NCBI GenBank assembly: GCA_023333565.1
Contig: JAJKFH010000295.1
Location: 1,964,001-2,028,000, forward strand
Reading direction: 5' to 3'
From: Puffinus mauretanicus
Lineage: Eukaryota; Chordata; Aves; Procellariiformes; Procellariidae
Length of the DNA stretch: 64,000 nucleotides
Made by a program: the position numbers and the translations under genes. The notes beneath the pieces were generated by a model. The model saw only the letters and a program-made list of their open reading frames with translations. It made no database searches and was not told the DNA's origin. Positions 44,565 to 56,354 of the stretch are shown in pieces. How positions within the stretch are numbered: position 1 is the stretch's first letter; each line of letters opens with the position of its first letter.

Positions 44565-47363
44565 ACCATCAGGGTCTCCAGCAAAATCCCAGACTCTGGT
44601 GCTGGGAACCCAAGGAAAGAGTAACTCTCTATCTTGTGCATGTAAATGTTTGTGTTCATAATTTCTGAAGAAAAGAGGGGGCTTTGGGATGATTTATACT
44701 TTTTTCCCCTTTATTTGCAAGTAGTACAGCTTTTTTCACTCAGCTTTTTAAAATTCACAGAGATTGTGAATATTCCCCTGAGCCCTGTGTCCCTGCTGTG
44801 CATGATCGAAAGACAGTAGGAGGGCTGGAATTCTCTGAGTTCTTCCAAGAGTGAAGATGTTCCCCACTTATTACAAAGGAGGACAAGAAGCTGCCCTACC
44901 ACTAAAACTTTCCTACACTGAAACTGGAGTTGCAGCACATCTGCAAAATGTTTATTTGTTATTGCAATTGTCTTCATAAGCAAGCTTGTTTGCTTGATGT
45001 GTCACATCAAAACACACATGCAAAGTTAACTAGGAAAACTGGTACAAAATCTGCTATAAAGCAAAACCAAAACAGGTCACAGGCCCTGTTAAGCAGCATT
45101 CACCCGTAGTGGTTTCTTGTGTCTTTCCTCTCCTACTGAAGGGACAGAAAGGATTTTTGAGAAAATTACCAGGACAGATAGGTGTTTCCCTCTGTTCCCT
45201 TCCCAGATCCCTACTACTCTTTGGTGAAGTACAATTTCCAATAGGCCAAATCCCTACTGAAAGTGTCTTCTGCTGCCCTGTTGTCTTGTTTGTTTGTTTG
45301 TCCTTCACCTTGTTCCTTGCATATAATTTCTGTGCTTACTTTCTGCAGCCTGCAGAATGCTCGCCCTCTTTTCTAAACCCTGGAGCAATTTGACATTTTC
45401 AGCTATGAAGGCAGCCTTCAGATTCTTCTGCTTCTGAAACGGATACATTTTTAGTAGTCACATTTCCTTTTTTCCCTTTCTGATTTATTTTTCTCCTTGA
45501 TTTCTTTCCTACCCCCACTTCCATAGGACCTGCTTTTATATGGATGACATCCGTGGTTCCAAGAAATCCTCAATCGCTTTGGTGCTTGGAAAGACAGCCA
45601 CCTATTTGTCAGGATCACAAGCCATCTCCTCCATTAGAAGTACAAACTTACATTTCAGGCAAACAAAGTCTTCTCTCCCTTCAAGGTAGGCAGCAGACAC
45701 ACCATGTCACGCAGTGGCCACAATAACTGATCATTCTTTCTCCTTTCTTATCATTGACACAAAAATGTACTTACTGGAACTTAAACTCCTGATAGGAATA
45801 TTCCTATTAACTACTTTATATTTATTGCTTAAATGTTTGCTGTTGCAGCATTTAAACCTGATCAGACTTTTCCTTCAGTAAGTCAGCAAACTCACTAAAG
45901 TAAAACTCAAATATTAGATCAAGGCCTCATATCTCAAAGAAAACTTTCACAGATCAAAGCTGAACTCCTAAATTTGTTCATAGAAGACCTGCTATCTTAC
46001 TGACACAAAACAAAACCCATCTCCAAAACAAAAGGTTAACATTTTAATCTGCAAAAGTCCTATCGTTACCATCAAGAGTTGTGATTTTGGACTTGATGCA
46101 TGTTCCTTTGCATAATTCATAATTGATTTTATCATGCAAATTGCTTTTATCAAGGCTAGAATATGCTCTAAGAACCATCTGCAATAATTCAGATCAGAAA
46201 TTCAATGACTTCATGTAAAAGTTGTATGTAAGAATTAAAAAAACTAATATTACAGTTAAACTCCAAAGAGAATTCAGACAGGCAGAGTAACCATACCAGA
46301 TGGACCTCGAGTTGAATTCATTTGAGCTGACACCTCCTGTCTTGCAAAAATAATTTTAAACTGTATTCTGTCCTCTTAATTCAACACTCTTATCTTGCAC
46401 AATGGTCATGTACCTTGCAAATCTCTATCAATTAAAATTACTTTAAATCACAGCAGTTTTGAGCCACTCAATTATCATTTTACGTCCTCATTATTAAAAT
46501 GTGCTACCTGTATCTTAATTTATTATTCACATACATACTCTGAAACCTTACTTACTCCCTTTGGAAATCATTGCCTTCACTGGGATAAACTCATCCATGA
46601 TAGATAACAGTTCTGTTAGCACTTAGTAATCCAGATCAGATTATTAGATTAGGACTGAACGTGCATTAGTATAATAAGACAGAAATCTATTCTAAATAGA
46701 GTGCAAACAAGCCCTACTTTAGAAAATAAATTAATGTAACTCATCTTTGAGTACACCATTCAGTAGAAAACAAAGATGTTCTGCTGAGAAAGCCTGGAGG
46801 AGAATGCGATTTGTGGAATGGGCAGAGGTCCAAAAAGCATTACGTCTTGCTCTTCCTTTCCTCCTTTCTTTATAATAAGATCATCCCTAAAAGCCAGCAT
46901 TCACATATACACTAACTATAAATAAAAATAAACCATCTGAATTTTTGCTATCATGCTGTAAAAAGATCCTACTCTGCTTTGGACTCAGACCACTCAAGTG
47001 GTCCAACTTTTTCAGTTTCCTGGAGTTTTTCTTTCACAAATTTATGCAACAAAAAGGCATGGATCTTACTCTAAGCCTTTCCCCCATAACTGTTTCCAGG
47101 GTTTTTGCTTTGGGATCTTTCTGTTCCATTCTATAATCTCTTCTGCCCCAAAGGGACTCTTCAACTCTTTATCCTTGCTCAAGTTAATAGAGCTCAGAGG
47201 ATTTAGCAGAATAATTCTTCGTCTCCAGGAAGGGCTCAGTATTTTCAAAATGTGATGACTTAACAATACACCTTTATCCACGGACAAATTTCTTGCTCTT
47301 CTCCCTCTCTTACACCAAAATGCAAAATTCAGCTCAATCCATTTTAACTCCTAGATCCATTTT
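44565..47363. other. Gene-free stretch
   Basis: No gene is recognised. (TTTG)n is at about 45286-45302. Two POU-factor-like octamers are at 46107-46114 (TTTGCATA) and 46134-46141 (ATGCAAAT). Frames of 60-94 codons are featureless. Confidence 0.45.
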
Positions 47364-47609
47364 TCAGCTTTCCAAACTATCAAGAAAGACTTCAGAGCTG
47401 TAGTGTCTTTGGCTGAGATGTAAGACAGGGAATGCTTCCAGCTCCTCAACCCACCTTTTCAGTTCAGCATTAGGGTTAGAGCTCTCCTCTTCCTGTGTCT
47501 TGATTTCTCTGGGCCGGACAGCCAAGCACACATGCTGGAGAAGAGCCATGGCATGCTCCTGCAAGCCTTCAAGCAAGATAGCACGACTGTGAAATGTCTG
47601 CCCTGTGGT
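47364..47609 (-). CDS. Unexplained 81-codon open frame (possible exon or retrogene piece)
   Basis: The minus-strand frame is open from an upstream TAG to a TGA at 47364-47366. There is no ATG near its start, so it would be an internal or terminal exon or a fragment. The peptide reads like real protein: LLEGLQEHAMALLQHVCLAV, then an acidic KTQEEESS linker, then NAELKRWVEELEAFP and SQRHYSSEVFLDSLES at the end. The overlapping plus-strand frame is broken. The upstream splice acceptor context (...TTAGACCACAG) is poor. It could be an old processed pseudogene or repeat-derived. I recognise no family. Confidence 0.2.
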   Translation of the reverse strand, partial: TTGQTFHSRAILLEGLQEHAMALLQHVCLAVRPREIKTQEEESSNPNAELKRWVEELEAFPVLHLSQRHYSSEVFLDSLES

Positions 47610-50086
47610 CTAAGCATACCCTCTGACCACATAAATCAGATATAACATCAAATATTCCTTGAATTATTGAATCTTGATTTGATGATAGATGAAGACGGAT
47701 GATAGCAAGAGAAATGGAAATTTTATTCTGAATTTCTACTATGTGTTACTTCTCCCAATTAAAAGTTAGGAAACTGGTCTGTAAGTACCCGCCATTTGAG
47801 CAGCTTCCCTTCAGGTAACCAGGCTGGCTGAAGAGATCAGAATTGCCTTCAGGAGCCAGAAAAAATAAACACTGCAGAACTGGACATCAGCATTCAAACT
47901 GCAATGTTTTCCCATCGTCCTGCACTTTCTCTCTGTATGTCACTGTGTTATCCTGGGATATAGATCTGAAGGAAAGTGGAAAAGCTTGAACACCTCAGAC
48001 TTTGATCAGGCAACTATATATGTTTGAACACCTAGCAAGTGTTTATATAAACAGGAGCCTTGTCTACTTGCATGTCTATCTTGCAGCCAAGGCACACAAG
48101 CTAGCTTTCATCTAGCTGTCTCGTAAACCCTTGCTGACTACTCCAGTAGCAAGAAGCTCAGTACAGACTGCACAATCCACCAAAGAGCAAGATAAGCTAG
48201 CCTGCACTGAGCTGCATTTTCTCTTGAACCCATCAACAAGGCCTTGCTAGGACCTCCAGGCTGCCTTTCCTGGTGACCTTCCATAGTTCAGACTCATATA
48301 TCTTACCCTGTACTGAAAACAGGAGGCTTGCAGACCTGATGTGACTACAGTGCAGACCTATTCTTAATTTTCTTGGGATCCCTGCTAGCCAGCCAGACTG
48401 GTTGTCTAATTTTTACGCATTTTATAAAACTCTTTGTGCTTTGCAGCTTCATTTGGATGGATCAGAATCTTCTACTCTGCTTGCAATTCTGCTGGTATCT
48501 TACAAGGAAATTGAAACCAGACTTGAAAAAAATATTTCAACTGCCAATTAAACATCGTGAAAAGATAGATTAATCTCAACAGACCTCAAAGTTGACAAAG
48601 TCATTGTTTAATGTGTTTAGATATAAAGCTAAAAGAAATTTGATAACAGCAATAAGGCAGTTCCAAGAATATCGTTACCATGAAATAATTACATCCCAAC
48701 AGGATTAGAGGTAATCAGCCACACTGTGTCTCAGTACACCTCGGGGGGTGATTATCTTACCATAACAACACCCCCCATTGTGTTTCATTGCTTAAATGTG
48801 TTCTGATAAAATGACATAGTTTTAAAGTTTGTGTAGCTGTTTGTGTCAGCAGAGGAGCAAGAAAATTATAGTCATAGTATATTTTCTTCTCCCAGTAACT
48901 TTGTATTTTAAAAAATTTAAATCCCATTGCAAATTTACAAACATATTCAATACAAAAATATGTTCAGCATTTAGATTGCAACATAAATAACCAAAATTAG
49001 GACATTCAAGTTTATCTTGGCAGGCTGTACTTTTTTCACGCTGCTATGACTTTAATTTGTGTCACCATTTTAACGTTATTTAAATATGGAATTTTACTTA
49101 ATGTGTTTATGAATTGCTAGAATGAAAGAAAATAAAGAAGTGTTTCATAGAAGATTATGAGCCACCCAAAATATTATTTATTTACTTAAATGACCAAAAA
49201 ATAAAGTAATAAATCTTACTCTCTCAAATAAATGAAACTATTACTGATTGAATGTATTTATTTATACTAATAAAAAATATTATCTCCACAGGTATTACTT
49301 TGCTGTTATTTGTTATGTGCTGTCAGTGTGTTAGGTAAATATAAAATCAAATAAAAATGTATGACATAAACAAGAGCTCCATGGCACTATTCTATACAGT
49401 ATAGTAGTATGGCACTATATGGATTCTGCTATTTTTTCTTAAATCTGTGCCTGACAACAGAGGGTATAGGTCAGCTTTGGTAGTGGAACATTACACGTGC
49501 CGTGCTGGGCTGCTGATCTGTCAAGGCCAGTATCCCACATACAGTAATCATAGGTAAGTGATATTGTCTATCACTTATTTATCATTACAGACAGATCTAG
49601 TGGTGACAGTTTACTTGTTCAGCAGATATTCACATGATTCACATGATCAAACCAAATTGTCCCAATTCCTTTATTACTTGAATATAACATTGGCACTTGG
49701 GTTGGCAGTCTAAACTTCAGAAAAACCCAACTTATTCTGAGCACATGAGAAGCCTTGGAGTTGTAGAGGCACATTCAGTGCAAACAATAAATTACAAATG
49801 AAAAGAGATTTATCAAGAGCAGCTACTACTCAGAGAAAGATCATGTTTTGGTCGTCTTGACCTTTCTGAAGACTGGCTTTCTGGCTTATTACCAAGAACT
49901 TTAAAGACTATTATAAATGGTTGACTCAGCTATTCTAGAAATGAATTATTCAGACTGTAAAGGGAACCTAACTGACCTCATATACTACCATCTTCTGAAT
50001 GACTATTTTGCTTTGAATTAAAAGTCAAAGGGAAATTAAAATTATTATCTTTATGACTGTTTTAAGGAATTTTAAACCCATAACTG
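47610..50086. other. Gene-free AT-rich stretch
   Basis: No gene is recognised. 48880-49400 is extremely AT-rich with no frames. A G6/C6 hairpin lies at 48743-48776 (listed separately). Confidence 0.5.
48743..48776. repeat. GGGGGGTG / CACCCCCC hairpin
   Basis: GGGGGGTG (48743-48750) and CACCCCCC (48769-48776) are exact inverted arms around an 18-base AT-rich loop. Homopolymer arms make it conspicuous, and either arm alone could also be a slippage product. Confidence 0.6.
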
Positions 50087-50100
50087 AAAAAAAAAAAAAA
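50087..50100. repeat. Poly-A tract next to MIR
   Basis: Fourteen A residues (preceded by CTG) directly before the MIR-like segment. Confidence 0.8.
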
Positions 50101-50107
50101 TTTGCAT

Positions 50108-50205
50108 TTTTATAGCACGTTACTTAAGAATCCCAAAAAACAGCTAATGTATGGGATCCCCATTTTACAGCTAAGAAAATTGAGGCACAGAGACAATAAA
50201 GAACA
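50108..50205 (-). repeat. MIR-type CORE-SINE relic
   Basis: 'TTTATAGCACGTTACTTAAG', then 'GATCCCCATTTTACAGCTAA' and 'AAAATTGAGGCACAGAGACA' are the reverse of the MIR-like tail and central 'cccattttacagatgaggaaactgaggcacagag' block. This is one of the clearer MIR matches in the window. Confidence 0.7.
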
Positions 50206-53200
50206 AGTCCACCCAGAAAACTTACTGCCTATTACAAACAGAAACTTCTTTCATTAATGTAACCCAAGACTATGTTCCATTAGTAATTACTACACCGTGT
50301 CATTTTTACACTAATTTCCACTAGAAGAACTTGTCTTTCAAGAACACTAGCATTTCAATGTTCAGGAAGCCAAACTGAGAATAAATAATGGAACCATCCT
50401 TCTCCCACATGGCACTATCTTCTTTCATAGGACCCCTCTGAATTCATCTATTTTCTGTTCATCCTGAGAACATCTAAATGAAGGTGTTAATGCTGCATGT
50501 TTGAAGAGAATCAAAGCTGAAATCAAAGAACAAAATGTCTTACTGTGAAGGCATCTTTCAATTTGTTCTGCCATTTTGCAGACAAAGTAATGAAAGCCTC
50601 TGCGCTATCAATAGGGTTTTGTTTTAACTCTGCATCACAGAGACTTGTAAATTTACTGTCATAACTGCTCTGAAAATTCTTCTACAGTCAGACAAAACCT
50701 ATGATTATATTAGAGGTTTTCAAAGGATTATTATTTTTTTAATCCTGAAAACTATTTATTTTGAGGGACAATCACTGAGATTTAAATCTTACAGTGGAAC
50801 TAGCACATACGCGTGAAACGAAGAAAACATTTTTTTTGGTTTTTTCTAATACCTGTAACTGCAACAGCATCTGAAATCAACAGCTATTTTGGGCATTGTA
50901 TGCTTTTTATCAAATTGCAGTCAGTAGAAATACTTTCCCTAGTGATCTTCAAAACTCTGATATACGTGTCATAAAAATCTATTCAGAATTCAATATCCAC
51001 ATTAGTACTGGTGCCATTTGGGAATACATCATTCCGACAAGGACTCAAAACACTTACATAAAGGATGGCTGGATGAAAATGATTTCCCTTCTAGTTAGGC
51101 ACAACAGGATCTTCATATCTCCTCGCAAGAGGCACAATGCCAAAAAAACCCCACAAATCAAACAAACAAAAGAAAAAAAAAAAAGGAAAGTCAATGTAAT
51201 TAGCTACTTGGAAATCACTTGCAAGGACTGGAAATCCTGGGTGCTCAAAGACAAAATGGGTGGTTGGGAGGGCTCTGAGCCCCAGCCACTTCTGGGCTTT
51301 AAGAGCCACAACACCAGCTCAGAAATTGAGGATGAGCTAAAGAAAATATCAGAGGGTCAAAATCCTACCCTCTGCTGTTGTAGGTAACCATGATGCATAA
51401 GCTTCTTCATGAACCAACCAACCTCTGTCTCATGCTGACTGTGGTCTATTCCCTTACTGCTCCTGCTGGAGTATTCTACTATTGTTATTACTCTATATTC
51501 AGTGTATTACACTGATCTTTCTTTGTTCTAACAATACTTCTCACCTTTGGGCCTCTCTATCAACTACAACAATTCTAAAATATCCATTAGCAGACAGAAG
51601 GAACTGAGAGAAGGAGAGATTCTAACTCTGCTGGCATCATATTTCACTTTGCAGAACCAAGCTCAAGCCTCTTCTCTTTCCATACCAGAGGTGCCTAAGC
51701 TCCTCTGTAACTATTCTCTTCTAACTCACCTGCTTGCCCATCCTAGCTTCTGATTTCCCTCACACTGACTGCATTTCCTTCTTTATTCTTTTCCTTAAGC
51801 CATTACTATGCAGTAGTGCACCCGGCTCAGTACAAACCTGTGAGAGTATAATTTTTACTAGCCCCATTGCTTCTTAGTTTATCATTTGTCTAAGTTCTTT
51901 GAACTTCTTGTCTACAACAGCTGATCAGAGTTATTCTTTTCCAGTCTCAAACTAGACACAGTTCAATCTAGCTTTCAGCTACCATTAACTTAGTCTTAAT
52001 GTAGTCTCTAAAACTTGAATCACTTTCCATTTTTCTATTGCTTCATTTGTGAATGACTCCCTCCTGCAACCAGCGTTTCACTTGAATTTTTATCTTCCTT
52101 TGACTCCCCTGTGATCCTGTCACCTCCCAATTTTCATTCCTTCTCCTTCTTCACTTTTTAAATGAGCCTTTCTATTCCTCTTCCAACTTCCCACGTGGTT
52201 CCACAAAGTTGCATCCATTGCCACCACTTGTGCTCCTACCTCACTATCTATCTGGATAATGCCATCAAATATACAAACTCAGTAATCGCCTTCAGGCTAA
52301 AGTTTCACAGAACGACTGCTCTGCTTAGATAGGCACTCTCTCTCTGGCATCCTTTACATGCCAAGCAGTCAGCCAAAGGCCAAGAATTTTTCGAATCAGT
52401 CCCATAGGATCCTTACTTCCAATACAGATACAAGCAGTATCCTCACATGCTCATCACATGTGCATCATCTTTGACTCGAACCTTACTCTGACTTCTCACA
52501 TCCAGGCTGATTCCAGGAAGTCCTTTCTCTTATCTGAAGGCTTTCTTGTGTATCCACATGATCAGGCTTTCATCTTTGATCCCAACCGCTGAATAAAATA
52601 AGATGGTGATCTGCACCAGTATAACTCTTCACATCACCATTGTCTGAAGACAAGAAGCATCAACTTCAGACAGTACTCTTAGTGGAGGAGAGATACACAG
52701 TTCTTTAAGGTATATATTTTGTTTGTATATAATACAACTTGTCAGATCAACAGACGTCCCAGACACCCCAACGTTTTCTCTGCTGAGATATTTGAAAGCT
52801 GCATCTTGTTACCAGACTTTATTTTAGTGTTTTATCTCTTGCTAAATATTTCTTCATATGATGTGAAAAAATGAAGCTTTAAGAGTGAAAACACACAGAC
52901 TCCCTAAACTCAAAAGCTTCACAAAAGATTCCACAACTGTAAACAGCAATAGTGACTAATTTTTTTTCTCCTCATTTTATCCAGTGTGAGTCTCTTTCCA
53001 GTGCTCGCTGCCTGTATTTTTCCTCTCAAAATAACAAAACCTGTTTTGGAGGAAAGAAGCACTTAGAACTGCTGTTAACATTTCTTCAGTATTCTAATGA
53101 ACTTAATAAGCTCCCATGGTGCTTCTTACAATGCAGAGAAACCTTCCAAAACATTAAAGTGACTCTGTTTACTCCGGCAGTAAGGAGCATTCCAGATGAC

Positions 53201-53920
53201 TGGTGCAATACATCAATATTACACGTGTTCTCTTAATGCTGGAAAGGAATTCACAAGAGGAAATAATTATTCACTTTGAAGCTTTTTAATATTTTTGAAC
53301 GTGACTCAATTACAATATTCTGCCTGTACATTTATTTTTTGTTTCACCTGAAATATCACTTGATTTATGATGAAAACATATTTTCTCACCCAGTTCTAAT
53401 TTCATTTATACCGCACTTACAGTTTCTCTATAATTGACTGGAAGTTGCAGTTTGACACTGTTTCTCTGATACCTAAACTAGCTCCACAAGCTAACAAAGT
53501 CCCCTGACTCTGCAAGAGTTTTGAGATAAAGAACTCTTATGAGTATTTTTCCTACAAAGGATGTGTCTCAAAAAAACCACTCAAAAAAAATTTTAAAAGT
53601 TAAAAAAATTTAAAAGCAAGTTATATAACTTATTAAAGCAAAAGCATAAATATCCTCATATCCTATTTTCAAAAAATATCCTTAATTATAACCCATGTGA
53701 TATATACAATTTCATAGTATATGCATGAGTAATTCCATCTCTTAAATACTCATTGCATATATAACATTACATACTATATAGGTATTATATTCATTACATA
53801 TAATTGTCTGGAGTATTTCTAGCATTACGTAAGTAATTATTTGAGGTAAGATTTCAGCTGAAGCTAGCTTTTTGTCACTATCAGAGCAAGAGATGGGGCT
53901 CGGCAGGGCTCAGTATATGC
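50206..53920. other. Gene-free stretch
   Basis: No gene is recognised. A 163-codon frame at 50896-51387 contains an A-rich low-complexity insert (51165-51190) and no domain. 51700-52700 is pyrimidine-rich unique DNA, and 53570-53830 is AT-rich. Confidence 0.5.
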
Positions 53921-54055
53921 CCACTCCCAGTTCTGCCAGTGGCTCACAGGTTGATTTAATCAATAAATCACCTCAGTCCTGCAATCCTCTCTTTCCCATC
54001 TATAAAAAGAAAATACGTTACAGCCCTCTCTGTAAGGCATTTTGAAACCTAATGA
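53921..54055 (+). repeat. MIR-type CORE-SINE relic
   Basis: 'CCACTCCCAGTTCTGCCAGT', 'CTCACAGGTTGATTTAATCA', 'CTCTTTCCCATCTATAAAAA' and a tail 'AGGCATTTTGAAACCTAATG' follow MIR-like block order on the plus strand. Confidence 0.5.
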
Positions 54056-54482
54056 TTATGCAAGTGAATTTTTCACATATCAATCTCGTTATTAATTTAA
54101 TGTCTGAACTGTAAGGCTAACTAAATTTGCATAAATACCTGTTTATTGAATTTAAGTGAATAAGAATCAAGCATTTATCTCAGTTATACTTTTAAATAAC
54201 TTTTAGAAAGGGAAATTATTTTAAGGCTGAATTTTTCAGGAGAATAGGTAGATCATGTTGCTAATATGAATTACTATGATCTGCCTGATTTCTCCAAAAT
54301 ATGCAGAAGTGATAAGAGAAATTAAAAAGATTAAGTGAGCACATTAGCAGTAACAAGAGATTTCAATTTACAAACTAATTGGGACAGAACAAAAAAAAAA
54401 CATTAAAAGGAACAGTTTTTAGACTGATTTCTTAATAACAAGGAATCCTAAATGAAGCTATAGCATGAAAAGGCTAAAAAAG
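54056..54482. other. Gene-free stretch
   Basis: AT-rich unique sequence up to the LTR. Nothing is recognised in it. Confidence 0.5.
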
Positions 54483-54487
54483 GGCAC
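54483..54487. repeat. Target site duplication GGCAC (left)
   Basis: Identical to 55007-55011, directly flanking the LTR. Confidence 0.9.
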
Positions 54488-55006
54488 TGTTGTGGTTTAA
54501 CCCGGCAGGCAGCCAAACACCACACAGCCGTTCGCTCAGTCCCTCCCACCCCTGCAGTGGGTTGGGGAGAGAATAAAAAAAAAGTAACATTTGTGGATTG
54601 TGATAAAGACAGTTTAATAGAACAGAAAAGGAAGAGAAAATAATAATAATAATAATCGAATATACAAAATGAGTGATGCACAATGCAATTGCTCACCACC
54701 CGCTGAGCCCAATTGCCCAAACAGCGATCACTACTTCCTGGACCACTCCTCCTATATATATATACTGAGCATGACGTCATATGGTATGGAAGACCCTGTT
54801 GGCCAGTTGGGTTAGCTGTCCTGGCTATGCTCCCTCCCAGCTTCTTGTGCAGCTGGCAGAGCCTGGGAAGCTGAAAAGTCCTTGACTAGGGTAAACACTA
54901 CTTAGCAACAACTGAAAACATCAGTGTGTTATCAACATTATTCTCATACTAAATCCAAAACACAGTACTAGGAAGAAATTTAACTATCGCAGCCGAAACC
55001 AGGACA
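54488..55006 (-). mobile_element. Solo LTR, ERVL-type, same broad family as 31483
   Basis: On the minus strand it runs from TGTCCTGGTTTCGGCTGCG to GGGTTAAACCACAACA, with canonical TG...CA ends. It is 519 bases long. The minus strand carries the CRE TGACGTCA (54772-54779), a TA-rich TATA box (about 54753-54764), a (TTA)n run (plus 54640-54656) and the poly-A signal variant ATTAAA (54613-54618). The termini and the promoter order are shared with the LTR at 31483, but the part after the TATA box differs. Exact 5-base flanking duplications and the lack of internal genes show a solo LTR. The intact ends and TSD suggest moderate age. The long frame starting at 55019 lies outside the duplication and is not part of this insertion. 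Confidence 0.95.
54753..54779 (-). promoter_or_regulatory. LTR core promoter: CRE plus TATA
   Basis: TGACGTCA then TATATATATA on the minus strand, in the same arrangement as in the LTR at 31483. If active it would transcribe towards lower coordinates. Confidence 0.55.
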
Positions 55007-55011
55007 GGCAC
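55007..55011. repeat. Target site duplication GGCAC (right)
   Basis: Exact copy of 54483-54487. Confidence 0.9.
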
Positions 55012-55018
55012 CCATAAC

Positions 55019-55621
55019 ATGATCACACACACCTCAATACCACAAGGCAACCCATGGACCCCTACTACATTGGTTGTGATCACATGGAATAGTACACAGG
55101 TTGCTGTAGTTTTGCTCATGATTAGGAGATCTAACGCAAAAATGGTGTGCTTTACTGGCTTAAGACTCAACAAGTCTTCTGGAAATCAGCGCAGACCTCC
55201 TTATTCTCAGGGATCAGAGCTGAAACAGGAACAACTGAATGGGAGGCCATCAGCAAGGCAACCATTACTCTTGTCGGTCCCAACCACCAGCAAAACTCAA
55301 GGAACCACCATTATCCCCTCCACATACACTATTTGCTCTTCTGCATTTTTTGTTATAGCAATGCTAGCACCTCCTTTTCAGACACCCCTACACAAACTTA
55401 TAAAATTACCAGATTTAATAAACCTTCAGGAACAATTAAGAAGCTTAGTTAGGAAATACTCCGTGTTTCACATGCTACAACTACAGGAATACATCATCTG
55501 TAGTATAAACATGCCAGCTGGATCTTACTCTGGTTTTCCACAAGCAGGGACTGATGCTTCCCACTATGACCTTGTGTATTGGAAATCAATAACAATAATC
55601 TGGAAAAATAAATATAATTAA
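55019..55621 (+). CDS. Unexplained 200-codon open frame beside the LTR
   Basis: The ATG at 55019 is eight bases after the right target duplication, and the frame stays open to 55621. By a hand estimate from base composition, a frame this long is expected well under once in 64 kb, so it stands out, although one such chance frame is not impossible. The protein begins MITHTSIPQGNPWTPTTLVV, has an ITWNSTQ sequon-like segment, a hydrophobic stretch (ICSSAFFVIAMLAP) at about residues 106-120, and a C-terminus rich in I, N and K. I recognise no domain. It might be an eroded coding fragment, for instance of an older retroviral or host gene, into whose edge the LTR inserted; that is inference. The overlapping second frame is also open for 101 codons, which hints at composition. 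Confidence 0.2.
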   Translation: MITHTSIPQGNPWTPTTLVVITWNSTQVAVVLLMIRRSNAKMVCFTGLRLNKSSGNQRRPPYSQGSELKQEQLNGRPSARQPLLLSVPTTSKTQGTTIIPSTYTICSSAFFVIAMLAPPFQTPLHKLIKLPDLINLQEQLRSLVRKYSVFHMLQLQEYIICSINMPAGSYSGFPQAGTDASHYDLVYWKSITIIWKNKYN

Positions 55622-56320
55622 TTAGTTAATGACCTATTTGGCAATGAATTTACTGATAGCTCAATTGTAAGGACAATTCCTTACATTTGTACTAAAAAAA
55701 CATTGCTACTCATGTACAACACATTCATTGCATCTCTCAGCCAAATCACCTGTAATACAGGATTATAATCTGAAACCTTAAAATTCTACCAGACCTTTTA
55801 TAATATGCAAAAAAATGAGGATAAAAAAAGAAGAAAAGAGGGGAGGGGATAGAGAGAGAGAAAAGAAGACAGGCTGGAGGACCAAGGGCACTGACTCAGT
55901 CAAATTCTTATTCACACTGTCCATCAAAATGGAAATGCTAGACTAGAAAAGGGCCTGCTTTGCCCACCTCATGAATATCATATGACTAGGAAAAAAGAAA
56001 ATTTGGGAAGTGGAAGTCCATTTTGAAAATATATACTCAGATATTCTTTTGCTAAACTGGGTCTACCCTATAAAGTATTTCTTCTGAAATTAGCTAAAAC
56101 TTCAGTCCTTTCTAACTGCAGAATTTTATATTCTTTTTTCTGTGCTTCAATTTCATAATCTTCTAAAACTCTTAAAGGAAGAGGTTATAGATCATCATGA
56201 AATCAAAGCCAGAATGTTTTTATATTTCCATCTGCTTCTACCACACTCCCATTTTATGGAAAATCATTTTCATCACATCTTTTTTCTTTAATTTTACTGT
56301 CTATTTACTTCCCCAAAACA
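55622..56320. other. Gene-free stretch
   Basis: AT-rich unique sequence with a purine-rich GGGGAGGGGATAGAGAGAGA block at about 55838-55866. No gene is recognised. Confidence 0.5.
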
Positions 56321-56324
56321 AACT

Positions 56325-56354
56325 GGGGGGGGCGGGGGGGGGGGCGGGGCGGGG
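56325..56354 (+). repeat. G-run tract, G-quadruplex-type
   Basis: Four uninterrupted G runs of about 8, 11, 4 and 4 separated by single C bases. This satisfies the usual four-run quadruplex pattern with one-base loops, which give very stable folds. It sits alone in AT-rich DNA. It is also a site where sequencing and assembly errors are likely. Confidence 0.8.

Noticed and set aside
50896..51387. 163-codon plus-strand frame
   Set aside because: Contains an A-rich low-complexity insert coding poly-K and no recognisable domain.
54488..55621. Solo LTR plus 200-codon frame read as one provirus
   Set aside because: Exact GGCAC duplications close the LTR at both ends, so the frame is outside the insertion.
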